From positions 1 to 64,000 of the forward strand of contig MU858191.1 of NCBI GenBank assembly GCA_033297075.1: a stretch of 64,000 bases of DNA, given 5' to 3'. The position numbers and the translations under genes are program-made. The DNA is from Rhypophila decipiens. Taxonomy: Eukaryota; Ascomycota; Sordariomycetes; Sordariales; Naviculisporaceae. Below are positions 1 through 11,230 of the stretch, in pieces. The notes under the pieces were generated by a model. It was not told the origin of the DNA. It did no database searches and saw only the letters and a list, made by a program, of their open reading frames with translations. The stretch's first letter is position 1. Every line of letters starts with the position of its first letter.

Positions 1-305
1 TGCATCCACCAGACCAACGGTGTTGGCCTGCTTCCTGCGGTGTTCGCATGCCTAGCTTACAACGTATAAGCTACATGCCTGGCATTACTTTAACATATAT
101 AAATTCCTTTAATAACTAGTTATAGACTTATATTAAAGAGATTTATATTCTAAACTAGAATATTATAATTAATAAGGTTATAATTAAATATACTACTAGG
201 AACTAATTTATTACTATAATAAAAAAGAAGTTTATAGTATAAGGGTTAATTAAAAGTAATAGTTTAGCTTAAAAGGCTTATTTTTATTTATAATTTTAGT
301 ATTAA

Positions 306-434
306 AGTAACGGCGGTGTGCTGAATGGGTATATAACCATTGAATTGCAGAAGGTTCTGATAACTTTTGTAATTTAAGCTCCTTTTTAGGAACGGTTTAG
401 CCGAGTGGTATGGTTCTTGGCGCTCGCCGTCACT
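306..434 (+). repeat. Direct repeat copy 1 (tRNA-like A-box, RIP-mutated)
   Basis: This 129-nt segment is nearly identical to 1200-1327, with one 1-nt indel and about six substitutions. Several differences run in the RIP direction: C to T in the TTTTG/TTCTG pair and G to A in the TTAAGC/TTGAGC and TTTAGCCG/TTTGGCCG pairs. Both copies contain an RNA polymerase III A-box-like stretch (TGGCCGAGTGGT in copy 2, TAGCCGAGTGGT here). No matching B-box is visible. Homology stops sharply after GCCGTCACT. Confidence 0.7.
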
Positions 435-443
435 ATACCATTT

Positions 444-468
444 ACTTGATTGGATCTTCCAATCAAGT
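444..468. repeat. Perfect 11-bp hairpin
   Basis: The arms ACTTGATTGGA and TCCAATCAAGT are exact inverted complements separated by TCT. The hairpin lies just beyond the end of repeat copy 1, inside the AT-rich block. It may be a terminal structure of a decayed element or chance; nothing else supports a function. Confidence 0.6.
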
Positions 469-1199
469 CTAGTTGCTCTTTTGGGCTATGTTACGTAGTG
501 GTGTGGTATGTTACGATCGTTACAAGGCTCTAAATCCTTTATTTATACTATTTAATTCTAATAAAATACTAGTCTTAAACCTATTATAACTATAGTATTT
601 ATAAGATTATAATTTGTAGTAAAGGCTACTAGGAACTCTAGTATTATAAAGTACTAGAGTATTTAAATACTAGGTTATTATTTATTAGTACTACTTTTAT
701 ATAATAATAACTTTTTTTCTTAGTCTAAAATTAGTAAAATCTCTACTTTAAATAATACTACTTTATTTAATATTATTAATAATAGCTTATTTTTATTACT
801 CCTAAGGCTTAAAAAAGGGGCTCTTTTTCTTCGTTATTATTAGTTAATATACTTAAAAATACTAAAAAATAGCTTTTCTTTATTGTATTTAATATACTTA
901 AAAACAGCTTTTTAATGGACTTGGCTATACCTAACTATTTAGCTTAGTTAACTTAGCTCTTTGGCTTTAAATTTAACTAGCTAGAAGCCCCTAATCTAGT
1001 CTACTAATACCCTGATTTCATTGAATAGGAAATAAGATATAACTTAGGTAATTTACTGGCTAATAGGGTAAAAAAAGTACTTGTAGATCTCTAAGATATC
1101 TATTATATAATATACTAGCTTTCCAATTGGCTCTAACCCCTAACGTTATATCCTGCTCCGCGACTAGGTATGGCCGAACGGTTAAAGAGATTAGGAGAG

Positions 1200-1327
1200 A
1201 GTAACGGCGGTGTGCTGATGGGTATATAACCATTGAATTGCAGAAGGTTCTAGTAACTTCTGTAATTTGAGCTCCTTTTAAGGAACGGTTTGGCCGAGTG
1301 GTATGGTTCTTGGCGCTCGCCGTCACT
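1200..1327 (+). repeat. Direct repeat copy 2 (tRNA-like A-box)
   Basis: This is the less mutated partner of 306-434. It carries TGGCCGAGTGGT, which matches the consensus A-box of class II tRNA genes. A second A-box-like string (TGGCCGAACGGT) lies just upstream at about 1170-1181. No full cloverleaf, anticodon stem or T-arm can be drawn. It may be a tRNA-derived SINE fragment or a tRNA-gene relic at the border of the AT-rich block. The DNA from 1328 to 1972 has normal composition and no gene I can support. Confidence 0.6.
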
Positions 1328-1972
1328 GAGAGGCAGCGAGATGTTCTTGTCCCCCTTACATCACCAGTGTGCGAGGCTGGATCAAAGCAGCTATCCGGTT
1401 TGGCAATCCCATATGGATATCCGTACAATCTGGAGCAACGACCTCGCGAGTTAGCAAGGTCCAACAAGTACCAAAAGATCGCGAAGAAATGGAGGATTAA
1501 AATCAGTGCGGTGTGAGTTGGTCTCATTGCTTCATCTGAAGCTCTGAAGTAGCAAATACTTTTGAAAAAGTTGCAAACATCATGTGAATGGGCGTGATTT
1601 GGGGCAGTAACTTGTGTCTCAAACGTACCTTTTCATATTCGCAGAACGGCACATATCATGATCTACGTCGGCCTTGCGAGCGAGTCGACAATGGAATCTT
1701 GAACATGAAGTTTTTGAAGGTCGGAATTTATATGTACGTGTAACGTGAGGGTCCGTGCGTAGTGTCTCCACTGAAATTTGGAGCACTGTTCCTGGAGCTT
1801 GGAACCCCGTCATTCCCCTGGGCGTCGGAACTTCCCGCCGTGCGCCGTGCCGGGAAAAGCGTCAATTCAAGGAAACTCGCGACAGCATCACAAGCCCGCA
1901 ATTCAAGCCTTGAGCAATCCCTCCCAGGCGCACCCTTTCAGTACAGCACCCAATTGACGGTATTACTCCATC

Positions 1973-2646
1973 ATGGGTTCGAGCGCATCTAAGCCGGATG
2001 TCACGGATGTCACACAGGTCTGGACAGGGTAGGGATTTCTGTTTGGATTCATTTTCCGACTTCCTAAGCTCCTCCGGGACAGAAGTTCAGATCAGGAACC
2101 TTGACTAACACATCCTTTTTACACAGGGCGAATACCTCTATGTTCTCAAATGATCTCGTCTCCCACCTCGCATCAAGAGAAGAGGTAGGTAGCTAGCTCT
2201 CCCAACCACAACCATCATTCTCTTGCCCCATAACTTACAACCAACCTGCCGCCCACCAGAGCGATGTAGCCAGACAACAAGCCCTCGAGCTCGAGGTGCA
2301 AAGACGAGTAACGGCCGAACTCAAACGCCTCCAGGCAGAAGAGGCCGAGGCACTCCAAGAAAAACAAGCCAAGCTTTCCGCTCCTCCCACATCCACAGAC
2401 GACACACAGGACAACAAGCCGAGCAGACAGACTGTATCCAAAGAGATCGAGACTTTGCGGGCCAAGTTGGAGGAGCGCAGGAAGGTGCGGACGATTCCTG
2501 ACACCGTGGAGGCGGCTCGGAGCGAGGTTGTGCGCTGTCTGAGGGAGAACGACAGACGGCCGCTGGACTGCTGGAAAGAGGTTGAGCAGTTCAAGGAGGA
2601 GGTGCGCAAGCTTGAGAAGGGATGGGTTGATAAGGTTATCAGTTAG
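1973..2646 (+). CDS. MIC19: MICOS complex subunit Mic19
   Basis: Subunit of the mitochondrial contact site and cristae organizing system, peripheral on the inner membrane facing the intermembrane space, where it links Mic60 to other MICOS parts (family knowledge). Three exons: 1973-2028, 2127-2184 and 2260-2646, giving 166 aa. The protein starts MGSSASK, a classic N-myristoylation signal as in other Mic19/CHCHD3 proteins, which fixes the start codon. A charged coiled-coil (ALELEVQRRVTAELKRLQ onward) fills the middle. The C-terminus has a C-x10-C pair (CLRENDRRPLDC) followed by W-KEVEQF, matching the half CHCH motif of yeast Mic19. Frames join cleanly at both introns. It is convergent with TYW3. 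Confidence 0.93.
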
Positions 2647-3030
2647 ACAGAGGTCTGCGGAAAGAATACATAACTTGGGGGTTTCTGATGGCGGTCTTTG
2701 GGCATGCGTGTGGGGTTAGCTGGGGAACCTTTCATCGACATTGACGCCATCAGACCCGAAAGAAGTCGTGTGATGCCGGGCGGCTTGCGTTTGCATGTAT
2801 GTACCTATGTATTGTCTGTATCATAACGGATCAGGGAAAGAAAAAGAAGAGAACCGGGGATCCAAGAACTGCTGGTTTCAGAAAGAGGCTGGAGAGCAGC
2901 AAGAAGTGGGATTTTATAGACTATTGAACAAACGAGTACTAATGCCAGCATCAATAAAGGAGCCGTGACCGCAATTGACGTTCCGTGGAAGTCTCTGGTA
3001 ATCTTGCTCAAAGCTCTGTAGAACATTTGC
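2647..3030. other. Convergent 3' intergenic region
   Basis: This gap holds the 3' ends of MIC19 and TYW3. I see no gene or structured element. Confidence 0.6.
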
Positions 3031-4155
3031 TCACTCTAAACCCAAACCGAGATCCAACGGCTCCTGATCATCCGTCGTCGACGACAGGGGCTGATTCTGT
3101 CCCCTCTGTCTGAGCTCTTCCCTCCTCCTCAAGCCCTCCAGTCTTTTCCTTTCCCTTCTAGCCTCACCATCCTCCCAGCCCTCAGGAACGTTCTTCTTTG
3201 CAGCAAACACAACCTTGAGGGCCTCCCGGAATCGTGCTATCCTCTTTTGATTCTCGGCGAACCTCTCATGCGAGATTTTCACCAGCAACTCGAGGTATTC
3301 TGCCGATACTAGGCTGGATCTCTTCCCCTCGAAGGTCTGGATCCCTATTAGAGATTCAAACGATAGGCCCATTGATCGAACTGCTACCATGGGGGTTGGG
3401 GTCGTAGACGAGGGGTTGCTGGGCAGCAGACTGACTGCGCCTGTCTCGCGGAATCCAGCTTCCATGCCTGCTTGGATTATCATTTGGGCGAGGGAATGGG
3501 ATGCTGTGAGGACATGGAGGATCTGTTTTCAAGTCAAGTTTGTCAGTTTTCGTCTTGTCAAAATTGTGGTTGGGATATTACTCACCATGGGCTCAAATTT
3601 GAAATGGATCAACCTCGGTGGTGGCGAGGTCTCGTCATCATGAGCTCGTCCTGATATTCCATCTATTATTCCTCCTTCCTTGTGGCAGCTGTTCTTCGCA
3701 AGACCAAATAACTCGCTCCAACTTTTGGCATTTCCAGCACCACCATCTTTCAAAACCAAGGATGGAGGAGACGACGGTAACGGATCATGCGAAACAAAAA
3801 GCCACTCCCCCCCGCCCTTTCCACCCGCCGCTGAAGATGAAAAAGGATTCCTCCTCTCAGCAGCTATCTCGTCGGCATCATCATCATCATCAACCTGAGA
3901 TCTCACAACAGCCTTTTGATCCCCCCCAGAGGAAGCCTTCTTTTGGAGCTGCTTGTGCCCCTCCAAATAAACACTAACCCGTCCAGCGCAACTACTCGTA
4001 GTAACCACCCCCTCGAGGGAATTAATCTCGTCAATCAGGTCGCGAATCCCGGCATCGACGGATCCCTTGGGTGATAGGTCCGAGTACTCTGTCTCCGGGA
4101 CTGCGAGTTGACTGAGGATTTTTGCCTTTTTAAGGGCGAAAATTGGTATTGACAT
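3031..4155 (-). CDS. TYW3: tRNA wybutosine-synthesizing protein 3
   Basis: AdoMet-dependent methyltransferase of the wybutosine pathway, methylating N4 of the yW-86 intermediate at G37 of tRNA-Phe (family knowledge). Two exons on the minus strand, 4155-3586 and 3522-3031, with a 63-nt intron; 353 aa. Signature stretches are SPKGSVDAGIRDLIDEIN (about 28-45) and TTSSCAGRVSVY (about 52-63), followed by GEWLFVSHDPL and, before the intron, LIHFKFEPM. After the intron ILHVLTASHSLAQMIIQAGMEAGFRETGAV continues the conserved fold. A Ser/Asp/Gly-rich insert after residue 66 and a charged Arg/Glu-rich C-terminal tail are not part of the core family. The start is the first ATG of the conserved N-terminus. 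Confidence 0.93.
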
Positions 4156-5024
4156 TTTCCCACCTTAATATTTCTTTCTTTTTTCTTTCGTGGGTTTATT
4201 TTCCCCAAGGGAGGTCGGTTTGAGCTGATGACTCCTTTTTCTCTTGCTACTGGTGAGTGAGTGGGTGACGAGACTCGAGAGACTGAGTGAAAGTTTAAAT
4301 CGGCAGTGAGTTGGATCGGTGGATAGAATAGATTGCGGATACTTGAGTTTTTGCCTGGAAAATGTCTCCAAGGCCTTTATTCGAACTGCTAAGTTCAGGG
4401 ATAGACATAATTAGCGCTCATTTGTTTGACATGTCCCGGGAGTTGTCAAAGTCTTTCTTTCCCAATTTTTATGACTTGTAATTCGGTGGGTCAAGAGCCA
4501 GATTCATCATTGAGGAAGAATGGTGAATATGTGGCACGTGCACCACACTGTACAGTTTACCCCTTTTTCAACTCCCCTTTCAACATCACATTCAACAGTT
4601 CACACTTATCCAAGGAAACAACTTGAGTAGAGAGCAGATGGATGAGCTTCATCTACAGATACTGAAAATAACTATCTAAAGTACAAACACTAACTATATA
4701 CATGGGGTGGGTGGTATTAATTCATAAAGACAGGGCAAAAATGAGCGTAATGGAAAAAAGAGATGGTATCGCATGTGCAATCATACCCGCCCCGGTAAAC
4801 AAAAAAAGAGAAACGAAACAAGATGGGGTATGAAGAGAGAGACCGTTTCAGAAAACATGTACTGATAAATTAGCTGTACGCCTCCGATGGATGGCTCTTG
4901 AAAAAAGGAACGGACAGACCCGACAACTCAGAATCCAGAAACAATACTGATACTGATTTGCGCTTTAGCACTGAATTACCTTACAACCAAACAGAATCCA
5001 AACAACGAACCCCCCAGCGCCACC
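4156..5024. other. Intergenic region between TYW3 and ERF2
   Basis: It holds the 5' region of TYW3 and the 3' region of ERF2. Only short, non-conserved frames are present and no RNA gene was recognised. Confidence 0.6.
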
Positions 5025-7116
5025 TCACACCTGCAACGGTGGAGCAGCGCCGTCCGCTTGATTCGCTTTCAATGCCACGGGTCCCAAGAACTCCGTCGTT
5101 TTGAGTGCCGACTTCTTAACATCCTGCATCTCCACGCCCTCCTTGGTCTCCGCATGGTGTGCATGACCCGCCGACGCCGCTCCAAACTCCCGCAGCCTCA
5201 CAGAAGTAGGAACCGAATTGAACCGCTGATCCCCCACAGAAAAAGGATTCTTGAACCCAATATAAGTAGGCGGCCTCGGCCGACAGAGCACCACAAACCA
5301 GTTCCGGAACCAGCTCGCTTGCGTGAAAGCCCGGTACCTATCCTTCTTGAGGAACTTGTGAGAAGTCAAATACTCGCGCGTCGTCTCGCCCCTGGCCATC
5401 AGGAATAAATGATAACCCATCAACGCGGCGGGATAAAGAAAGGAAAAGAACCCATAGATGGCCAGGGCAAATGGAACGCGGAAATGATTGACCGCGCTTC
5501 CGAAAGAGATGGATTGCTGATTCATATACACCAGAATCTGGCCCAGACAGGCACCTATCAAGTAGAGGCCCAGAAAGGTGGCCGAAGTGACAAAGGCGAA
5601 GAAGTAGCGGTAATTGCGCCGACCGACACAGTTGTTGAACCAGACGCAATGGTGGTCTTGCGTTTCTATGCAGTTGTCGCATAGTCGACAGTGGTAAGTA
5701 CGAGGGGGGCGCCAGATGTTGCACGTCTTGCAGTACTTGGTCGGGACTTCCATCGCCGCCGTCGACTTCTCCATGGACTTGACCAACGTCCAGTCATTCG
5801 TCGGGGGCGCGAGCCTGAGGGGATCCTCGTTCTCGGCTACTGGTGGAAACTGGTGGACATTACGGGGTAGAATCTATCGCAAAGGGTCAGTGTTGCTGGA
5901 CGTACAACCGTGGAAGCTGGAGAAAACATACCCCGGGATCAGATGAGGACCCATGAATTAACGACGACAGGCAGACATAAAACAGATACCCAAAGGTAAT
6001 CGGGATTCCTGGGGAAATGTTGTGCCAGATCCACGGAGCTGAGAATATAAAAAACAAAACGCAAGGAATGACAAGAAGAGATCCCGTCGCAAAGTTCACA
6101 GGGCGGTGCCTCGTGTTCTGGAGTCTGCCTCCGAGGCAAAAGACCGTGTTTCCCTCGAAATATTGATAATTTTTACCCGTCTGTGCCTGGCCCTTTTCCT
6201 TCAACGACGAGACATGGTCTTTTGGGTCCTTTGGCCCAAGCTGGGGCGAAGAAGCGATCGAATCCAACTTCTCGCCGCCTTCAATCTCTCGATTAGACCC
6301 GTCACTCGGTATCAGAAAATTGGACCGGAAAGACCGCGGTGTTCGGACTGGCGCCTGTGAATTTCCACCCATGTTGTAGCTTTTATCTACCTCAATGGTG
6401 AGGTTCTTCTCGCCGCCGAACTTTTGGTGTAATGGCCGCAAGCTGTCGGCAACGCTGACTGTGGGATTATAGCCATGTGTCGGGCTGGTGTTTGCCGTCA
6501 TGCGATCCAGGGGATCTGGCTCCGTCATCTCCGTGCCCCTCGATTGTGGTGGTCTCGCTTCAGCCTCGTCGATCTGAGCGACGGGGTTCGAAACTAGACT
6601 GTTCCGCGCAGACGTCGCTCCCTCTGTGCCGTACATATCCGTCGACATCATCTGGCGGCTCATGGTTGATGGTCTTGTAGCACCTCGTTGAGCCTGCAGT
6701 TTCTGCGAGCTCATGGGGCGAAAGAAGGCATGCGACGTCAGCGACGGGGCATGACTTCTACTTGTTGAACTTTGGGGGCGATGATTTGCCAAAGAAGAAC
6801 TCCCGATGCTTCCAGTCCCACTGGTTCGCTTGCCAGCAAGACCCTGGCGCAGCGAAGGCTGTTGATTCCATGGACCCCTCCCAGAAATTCTTGACGAAGC
6901 ACCTGTGCGGGCAGTTCCTGGACGGTCCTGCATGTCCCTTCCTTGGCCACCGGCGACTCTTTGCGAGTCCAGGTCACCCCCATCTTCAGTTCCAATATCC
7001 GTCATTCGGGACGAGATGATACTAGGAGGGCCGGGTATCTCGGATCGTGGGTATGGGAAGCTATCGTCGTGGCTAGTCGGCGACATCGATCGCGCGGTTT
7101 CCTCGTCGAACGCCAT
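5025..7116 (-). CDS. ERF2: Palmitoyltransferase ERF2 (DHHC type)
   Basis: Catalytic subunit of the endomembrane protein S-acyltransferase that palmitoylates Ras (with Erf4/Shr5 in yeast). Two exons, 7116-5932 and 5873-5025, with a 58-nt intron; 677 aa. Residues 1 to about 330 are Ser/Pro/Arg-rich and look disordered. Two membrane segments follow (around LLVIPCVLFFIFSAPWIW and ITFGYLFYVCLSSLI), then the SDPG-ILPRN motif typical of Erf2 across the intron. The DHHC cysteine-rich domain spans about 440-490, with catalytic DHHC at 468-471 and zinc-binding Cys/His (C443, C446, H456, C457, C460, C463). Two further membrane segments and a cytosolic tail follow. The SDPG|ILPR junction and continuous frame make the intron secure. 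The long N-terminal disordered region is common in filamentous fungal Erf2. Confidence 0.93.
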
Positions 7117-7944
7117 GGTGTCGAGGCCGCGTGTGAACAGAATGTTTCAGCTGGTGCAAAAGTAGCGAACGAGCTATCTCATATCGCCTCGTAACAGTGT
7201 GGTGCGACCGTCTTTGTAATAACGGATGTTTGCTGAAAGATCGGCCTCTTAGAAAACTGAATAGGAAGAGTTTAACGGAAATTTGGAGTTCGTTTCACGA
7301 AGATAGAGAGCGTTTTACGGCTGATTTCTCAGCTGGCTGAGGAGGTCACTGTCGACGGACGGGATAATCGAGATGCTCGAGCCGCAAGTAAGTACGTAAT
7401 GAGCGAGCGTACTGAAAGGAAGGTCTGAGAGCTTGAGAAGAAAGGAAGGATATCAAGGAGACATGACGGTTGCTTCCAGCGCCCGGTGTCTTTGAAAAAA
7501 AGGAGTGGACGATATCTCGGGATTTCCCTTCTTCTCAGTTAAAGGTTCAGCATTGACTGGCTGCGTGCATGTCCGTCATTTCTTTTTTGCATAAAGGTTC
7601 TCCATTTGAGTTCCCAGTAGCCCGGTCGCTATAGCGTCAGATTCCCTGTCAAGCGTCGCTGGGCGTGCCCCTGAACTTAGCGTCACTGCACTGCTTCTGA
7701 CAGCCCGTGCCAGATGCCACCACTGACAAAGGGTGACAAAAGTGACGTACCTTGTGCGTTCTGTCCCACATGGAAGCATTGACCAATGAACGTGAGTCGA
7801 CGCATCTGAAAAGCTTGGGCCAACAGTTGGTGCTCCAAATCATACGACGAGCTGCTTTTCGAGCTTCAATAATTCCCTAACCGAAGCTCCGTTGTTCAAC
7901 GTCACCTCGCTTTCCGACACCACGTCCACCCACAAACCGCAAAA
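7117..7944. other. Divergent promoter region ERF2 / mitochondrial protein
   Basis: 828 bp between two divergent start codons. It must carry both promoters and 5' leaders. No conserved coding frame was recognised. Confidence 0.6.
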
Positions 7945-8730
7945 ATGGCTTCTATCGTCTCCCGCAGAGCTTTCTCGACCGCTTCCCGCCGATGGGCCGC
8001 CAACCCCAGCACCGGCGAGCAGGCCCTCAAGAAGGATTCCAAGAGGGATCCTGAGATTATGGTGCGTCATAACTGTCCGGCTGCGCGCTGGTTACCTCGG
8101 CATCCCGGACCTCGCTTCAATTCAAGAATATTCGGGACGGGTTTATTCGGTGGACGAAGCTGGAAATAAACTGTTCGGGATGCCGGGAGGGGTGGAGGAG
8201 GGGCGAGCTATGGCTTTGCGGGGATTGAAACCGGACATATCGGGACTCGGAAGGCTGACTTGATGCGGATTTACAGATTCTCGGTGGTATCATGGTGGCT
8301 GTCCTTGGAGGTGCTGGTTACTTCTTTGGTATGTCTTTTCTCCCATATGTACCAGCACCCTTTGTTCTTCACAAAGTCTAACACGCATCAATTCAAACAG
8401 GCCGCAGCCCGACTGGCGCCACTTCCGAGAAGAGCGTTCCTATGGCGAAGAACGGCATGCCCTGGGAGACTGGCCAGAGCGGCAAGTATCAGTACCACCC
8501 CGGTGCTGATCCCAACGCCTCCCCCAAGGATGCCCCCAGCGCTGTCAACGTTGTTGTCGTTCCCAACGTCAACCTGCCCCAGGTATATTCCTCTTCTCCC
8601 CTTCTTCGAAATTCAAGCTTGGGGTGATGCAGAACTCGAAAAGAACACACATCTCGAGGAACTGGGCTAATATACGAACTGCTAGGAGCTTCACGACAAG
8701 TACAACAAGTGGGGCAAGGATGGCTACTAG
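7945..8730 (+). CDS. Small mitochondrial single-pass membrane protein
   Basis: Four exons: 7945-8061, 8277-8328, 8401-8582 and 8686-8730, giving 131 aa. The N-terminus MASIVSRRAFSTASRRWAA is Arg/Ser-rich without acidic residues, a typical mitochondrial presequence. One hydrophobic segment (ILGGIMVAVLGGAGYFFG, about 40-57) crosses a membrane. The rest is hydrophilic and ends LHDKYNKWGKDGY. All three junctions preserve the frame and all introns have good fungal signals, so the gene is real. I associate it with a conserved small fungal mitochondrial protein of unknown function but cannot name it. A role in the inner membrane is an inference from the presequence and membrane segment. The first intron (215 nt) is long for this genome. 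Confidence 0.85.
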
Positions 8731-9453
8731 AATTCTCGATCCCTATGTGACGACGTGAGAGGCACGCATTAGACTGGGTTTGAGGGTGCTCGTGTGTAAA
8801 TAGGACGGGTTGAGAAAATTCCGCATTTGAATTTGTACTATCCTCGCAGTAGAAGGTCACGACCTAGGTAGAGAACCGCAAAGTGATGATTTGGGATTAC
8901 CTGGTGCACCCGTGATGGCCTTAAGGAAAGTCTTGATTGACGCTGTGATGTATTGATGGAGTCTACGACGACGTCTATATAAATGCCATCGTCTATCTAT
9001 GCCCCGTGTGCGTGTCATAGCAGCTCAAGCTGTGCCTAATGGGCTATTCCTGCCAGTAGGCATGCACCATAAACAGTGACGCTCCTTCTACCTCTGCTAG
9101 TGCATCCGTTTCAGTGCATAAAGTTGAAATTTCAAGGCTCAGGATGTGGAGAACGCGCCATATTGAATGTAAGAATCCGCGGGATGGTCAAGGGATGCCG
9201 GGGCGTCTGCCGACATAACAACCACGGAGGATCACGTCTCCGGGTATGCTGCGATTAGAGCCGAAGATGGGCGACCTTGCCGGGCCACCACATTGCTTGA
9301 ATGGTGGCGATTATGCTTTGCACACTGCATCATGAAATCGAGCGGTGGTCGAGTGGAGGGGCCTGATGTGGGAGAAGAACATCCCTTCAAGTGATGTGTT
9401 CCATCTCCTCCGCCGGTGAAGCTGTTGATACATTACTCCCGAGCAGACACCCC
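8731..9453. other. Convergent 3' intergenic region
   Basis: 723 bp holding the 3' ends of the mitochondrial protein gene and NC2-beta. I see no gene in it. Confidence 0.6.
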
Positions 9454-10420
9454 CTAGTTGTGTCGTGCAGCGGCAGCGGCAAACTGCTCTTGCTGCAATC
9501 GTTCGAGCTCCTCGAGGGTCATACCGCTCTGCTCGAACTTGTTTGCCTTCTTCTCGCGTCCCTATATGAAATTTAGTTGCCGGTCTGGTGCAAGCATAAA
9601 GGTAGGGAGTCGACGAACCTTTTGGACTTCCTTGTGCTCGTTCGCCGCTTCGAGGACGGCGGGGACGTAGTCTCCGAAGCCAAGTTGATCGAGAGCCTTT
9701 GTGATATGATCACATGCGATGGTCTTCTTGGAGTCCTTCTCCGAGATGTCGTTCGCCTCTGACGATATGAGAGTGATGAACTCCACACAGCATTCGATCA
9801 GGAGATCTCTGGCTTCTTTGGAGAAATTGATACCAACGGCGGGCGGCAAGATCTCACCAACTATCTTCTGGACAGTGGCTTTCGGAAGGGAGAGGTCATC
9901 ATTCCCTGTTGATTTGACTGGGTGTTAGCATCTCTGTCTCGATAAACCGACAAACAAACATAAGCCCGATACTTGGACATGGGTTATCATCGTCCATCCA
10001 CGGCCTCTTAGCACGAGGCATGTTGACGGTTGACGGAGACATAGTTTCTGAGAATACAAGGGCAATTTGCTTGAACAAAATGACTGACAGGGAGCTTGTT
10101 GTGTGAGGGGGAGTTGGAATGTGAAAATACAGAATATAGAACTGTTCTGTATTTCTATGTAGAGAGAAGGGCAAAAACATATCCCGGGGACGTGAGCAAG
10201 AACTTTTACAAGACGTATGATGAGTGGTAGTGCGGGCAACTGATGAGGCAGGAGCAAGGGAGGTAAACTCTGACGAGGAAGGAGCGAGGGGGGTGATTCA
10301 CTTGAGATCGCGGAGATGGACATTATGGTGTGGGGTAATAGACAGCAGAGCCCAAAAACACCAAAAGCAAGTACAGGATAAAAGCTCGAGTTACTGACCT
10401 CCAAACTCATGATCCGACAT
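9454..10420 (-). CDS. NCB2: Negative cofactor 2 beta (Dr1 histone-fold)
   Basis: Beta subunit of NC2, a histone-fold heterodimer with NC2-alpha (Bur6/DRAP1) that binds TBP on DNA and controls RNA polymerase II preinitiation. Exons 10420-10399, 9905-9619 and 9561-9454 give 138 aa: MSDHEFGG then NDDLSLPKATVQKIV...GINFSKEARDLLIECCVEFITLISSEANDISEKDSKKTIACDHITKALDQLGFGDYV. This covers the three helices of the histone fold and matches Dr1. The C-terminal tail ends EQFAAAARHN. The first intron is 493 nt, very long here, and contains a second possible first exon (start at 10022, MPRAKRPWMDDDN) whose donor is also in phase 1. I prefer the 10420 start because MSDxEF-GNDDLSLPKATVQK resembles other fungal Dr1 proteins. 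The donor of the last intron (GTTCGT) is slightly unusual. Confidence 0.92.
9963..10022 (-). other. Possible alternative first exon of NC2-beta
   Basis: Inside the 493-nt first intron, an ATG at 10022 opens MPRAKRPWMDDDNPCP and reaches a GTATCG donor in phase 1, the same phase as the main first exon. Splicing to the exon-2 acceptor at 9905 would give an Arg junction and then NDDLSLPKATVQK, in frame. A CTAAC branch site sits just before the shared acceptor. The exon boundary is hand-drawn. It may instead be an unused frame. Confidence 0.4.
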
Positions 10421-11017
10421 CGTTTCCGTGTTGTCGATGACAAGTATATATGGGTGTCGCCGGCTTGTGACAAAGTCAGGGAGAAGTGCAACCTCGCGAC
10501 TTGCAGGGTTAAGCAACAACTAGCAATGCCAAATCTTGGTGCCGTTTTATGATAAGACAGGCGAGTCTGTCGTCTGAAGTGCGTTTGGGCGTTCGTGAGT
10601 AAGGGTCATGATGGATGCAAGATTGTTCTTGGAGTTTGACGAGGACCTGTGAGGTTCTTTATACCAGAAGGGGGTGAGTTTGGCGGCTGGCCATTCAAAG
10701 CAACCTCAGCCGAGCGAACAAGCACTGTGGCGCAGTTCCTTGGTGGGGCACCCAATGCAACGGCACCAGCCACGGAACCTTGACGCGCGGTGCAGGTGCA
10801 TCCACTGTGAAAATTTCAGAGCACTGCCAAAGGTTGTTCCCATCCGAAGCTCGAAAAAAAACTACTTCAACCCAGCCGAGCTGCTCTCCTCTCTTCCTCT
10901 TTCCTTTCGACAAGCCATTCGCAATGGCAGCAGATCTTGCCGCGATCTCTATTCATCTGATGGATGAATCCTCCTGACAGGTAAGCAACCCTTGCGTATT
11001 TCTACCCCCGACGAGCA

Positions 11018-11108
11018 CCCTTCTATGATGAAAAACTATGTGTCGCCCCAATCATACCAAATTATGGTGATAGACACGTCTAGCCAAACGACACTACTGA
11101 TTACCATG
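11018..11108 (+). ncRNA. Box C/D snoRNA candidate 1
   Basis: C box ATGATGA at 11025-11031, C'-like TGGTGAT at 11065-11071 and D box CTGA at 11097-11100. The segment ATGTGTCGCCCCA after the C box can pair over 13 nt, with one G-U, with the conserved 25S rRNA stretch TGGGGCGGCACAT. A second segment, TAGCCAAAC, can pair with the rRNA stretch immediately upstream of it (GTTTGGCTG), but sits 7 nt from the D box. The D' box is degenerate and the terminal stem is weak. rRNA sequences are recalled, not searched. Confidence 0.6.
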
Positions 11109-11230
11109 CCATACATATCATCTTCATGAACTTTGCACGTTCTGAATAATCTTGCTAACTGCTTGATAGTGTTCAGGTTTTGGCCTCCGAAATGGTACGG
11201 CATTTTTTCTTCCGCCCATCCTCGAATCCC

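Larger units (their letters stand above)
1..1160. repeat. AT-rich, RIP-like degenerate repeat block
   Basis: About 1.1 kb made largely of A and T, with long TA/TT/AA runs and no sustained open reading frame. It changes abruptly to ordinary base composition near 1160-1200. The rest of the window is near 50% GC. In filamentous ascomycetes this pattern is typical of repeats hit by repeat-induced point mutation (C to T on both strands); that origin is an inference. The block continues off the left edge, so its size is unknown. No transposase or reverse transcriptase motif can be read. Confidence 0.7.

Noticed and set aside
1160..1330. Functional tRNA gene(s) at the A-box-like strings
   Set aside because: No complete cloverleaf, T-arm or B-box can be drawn.
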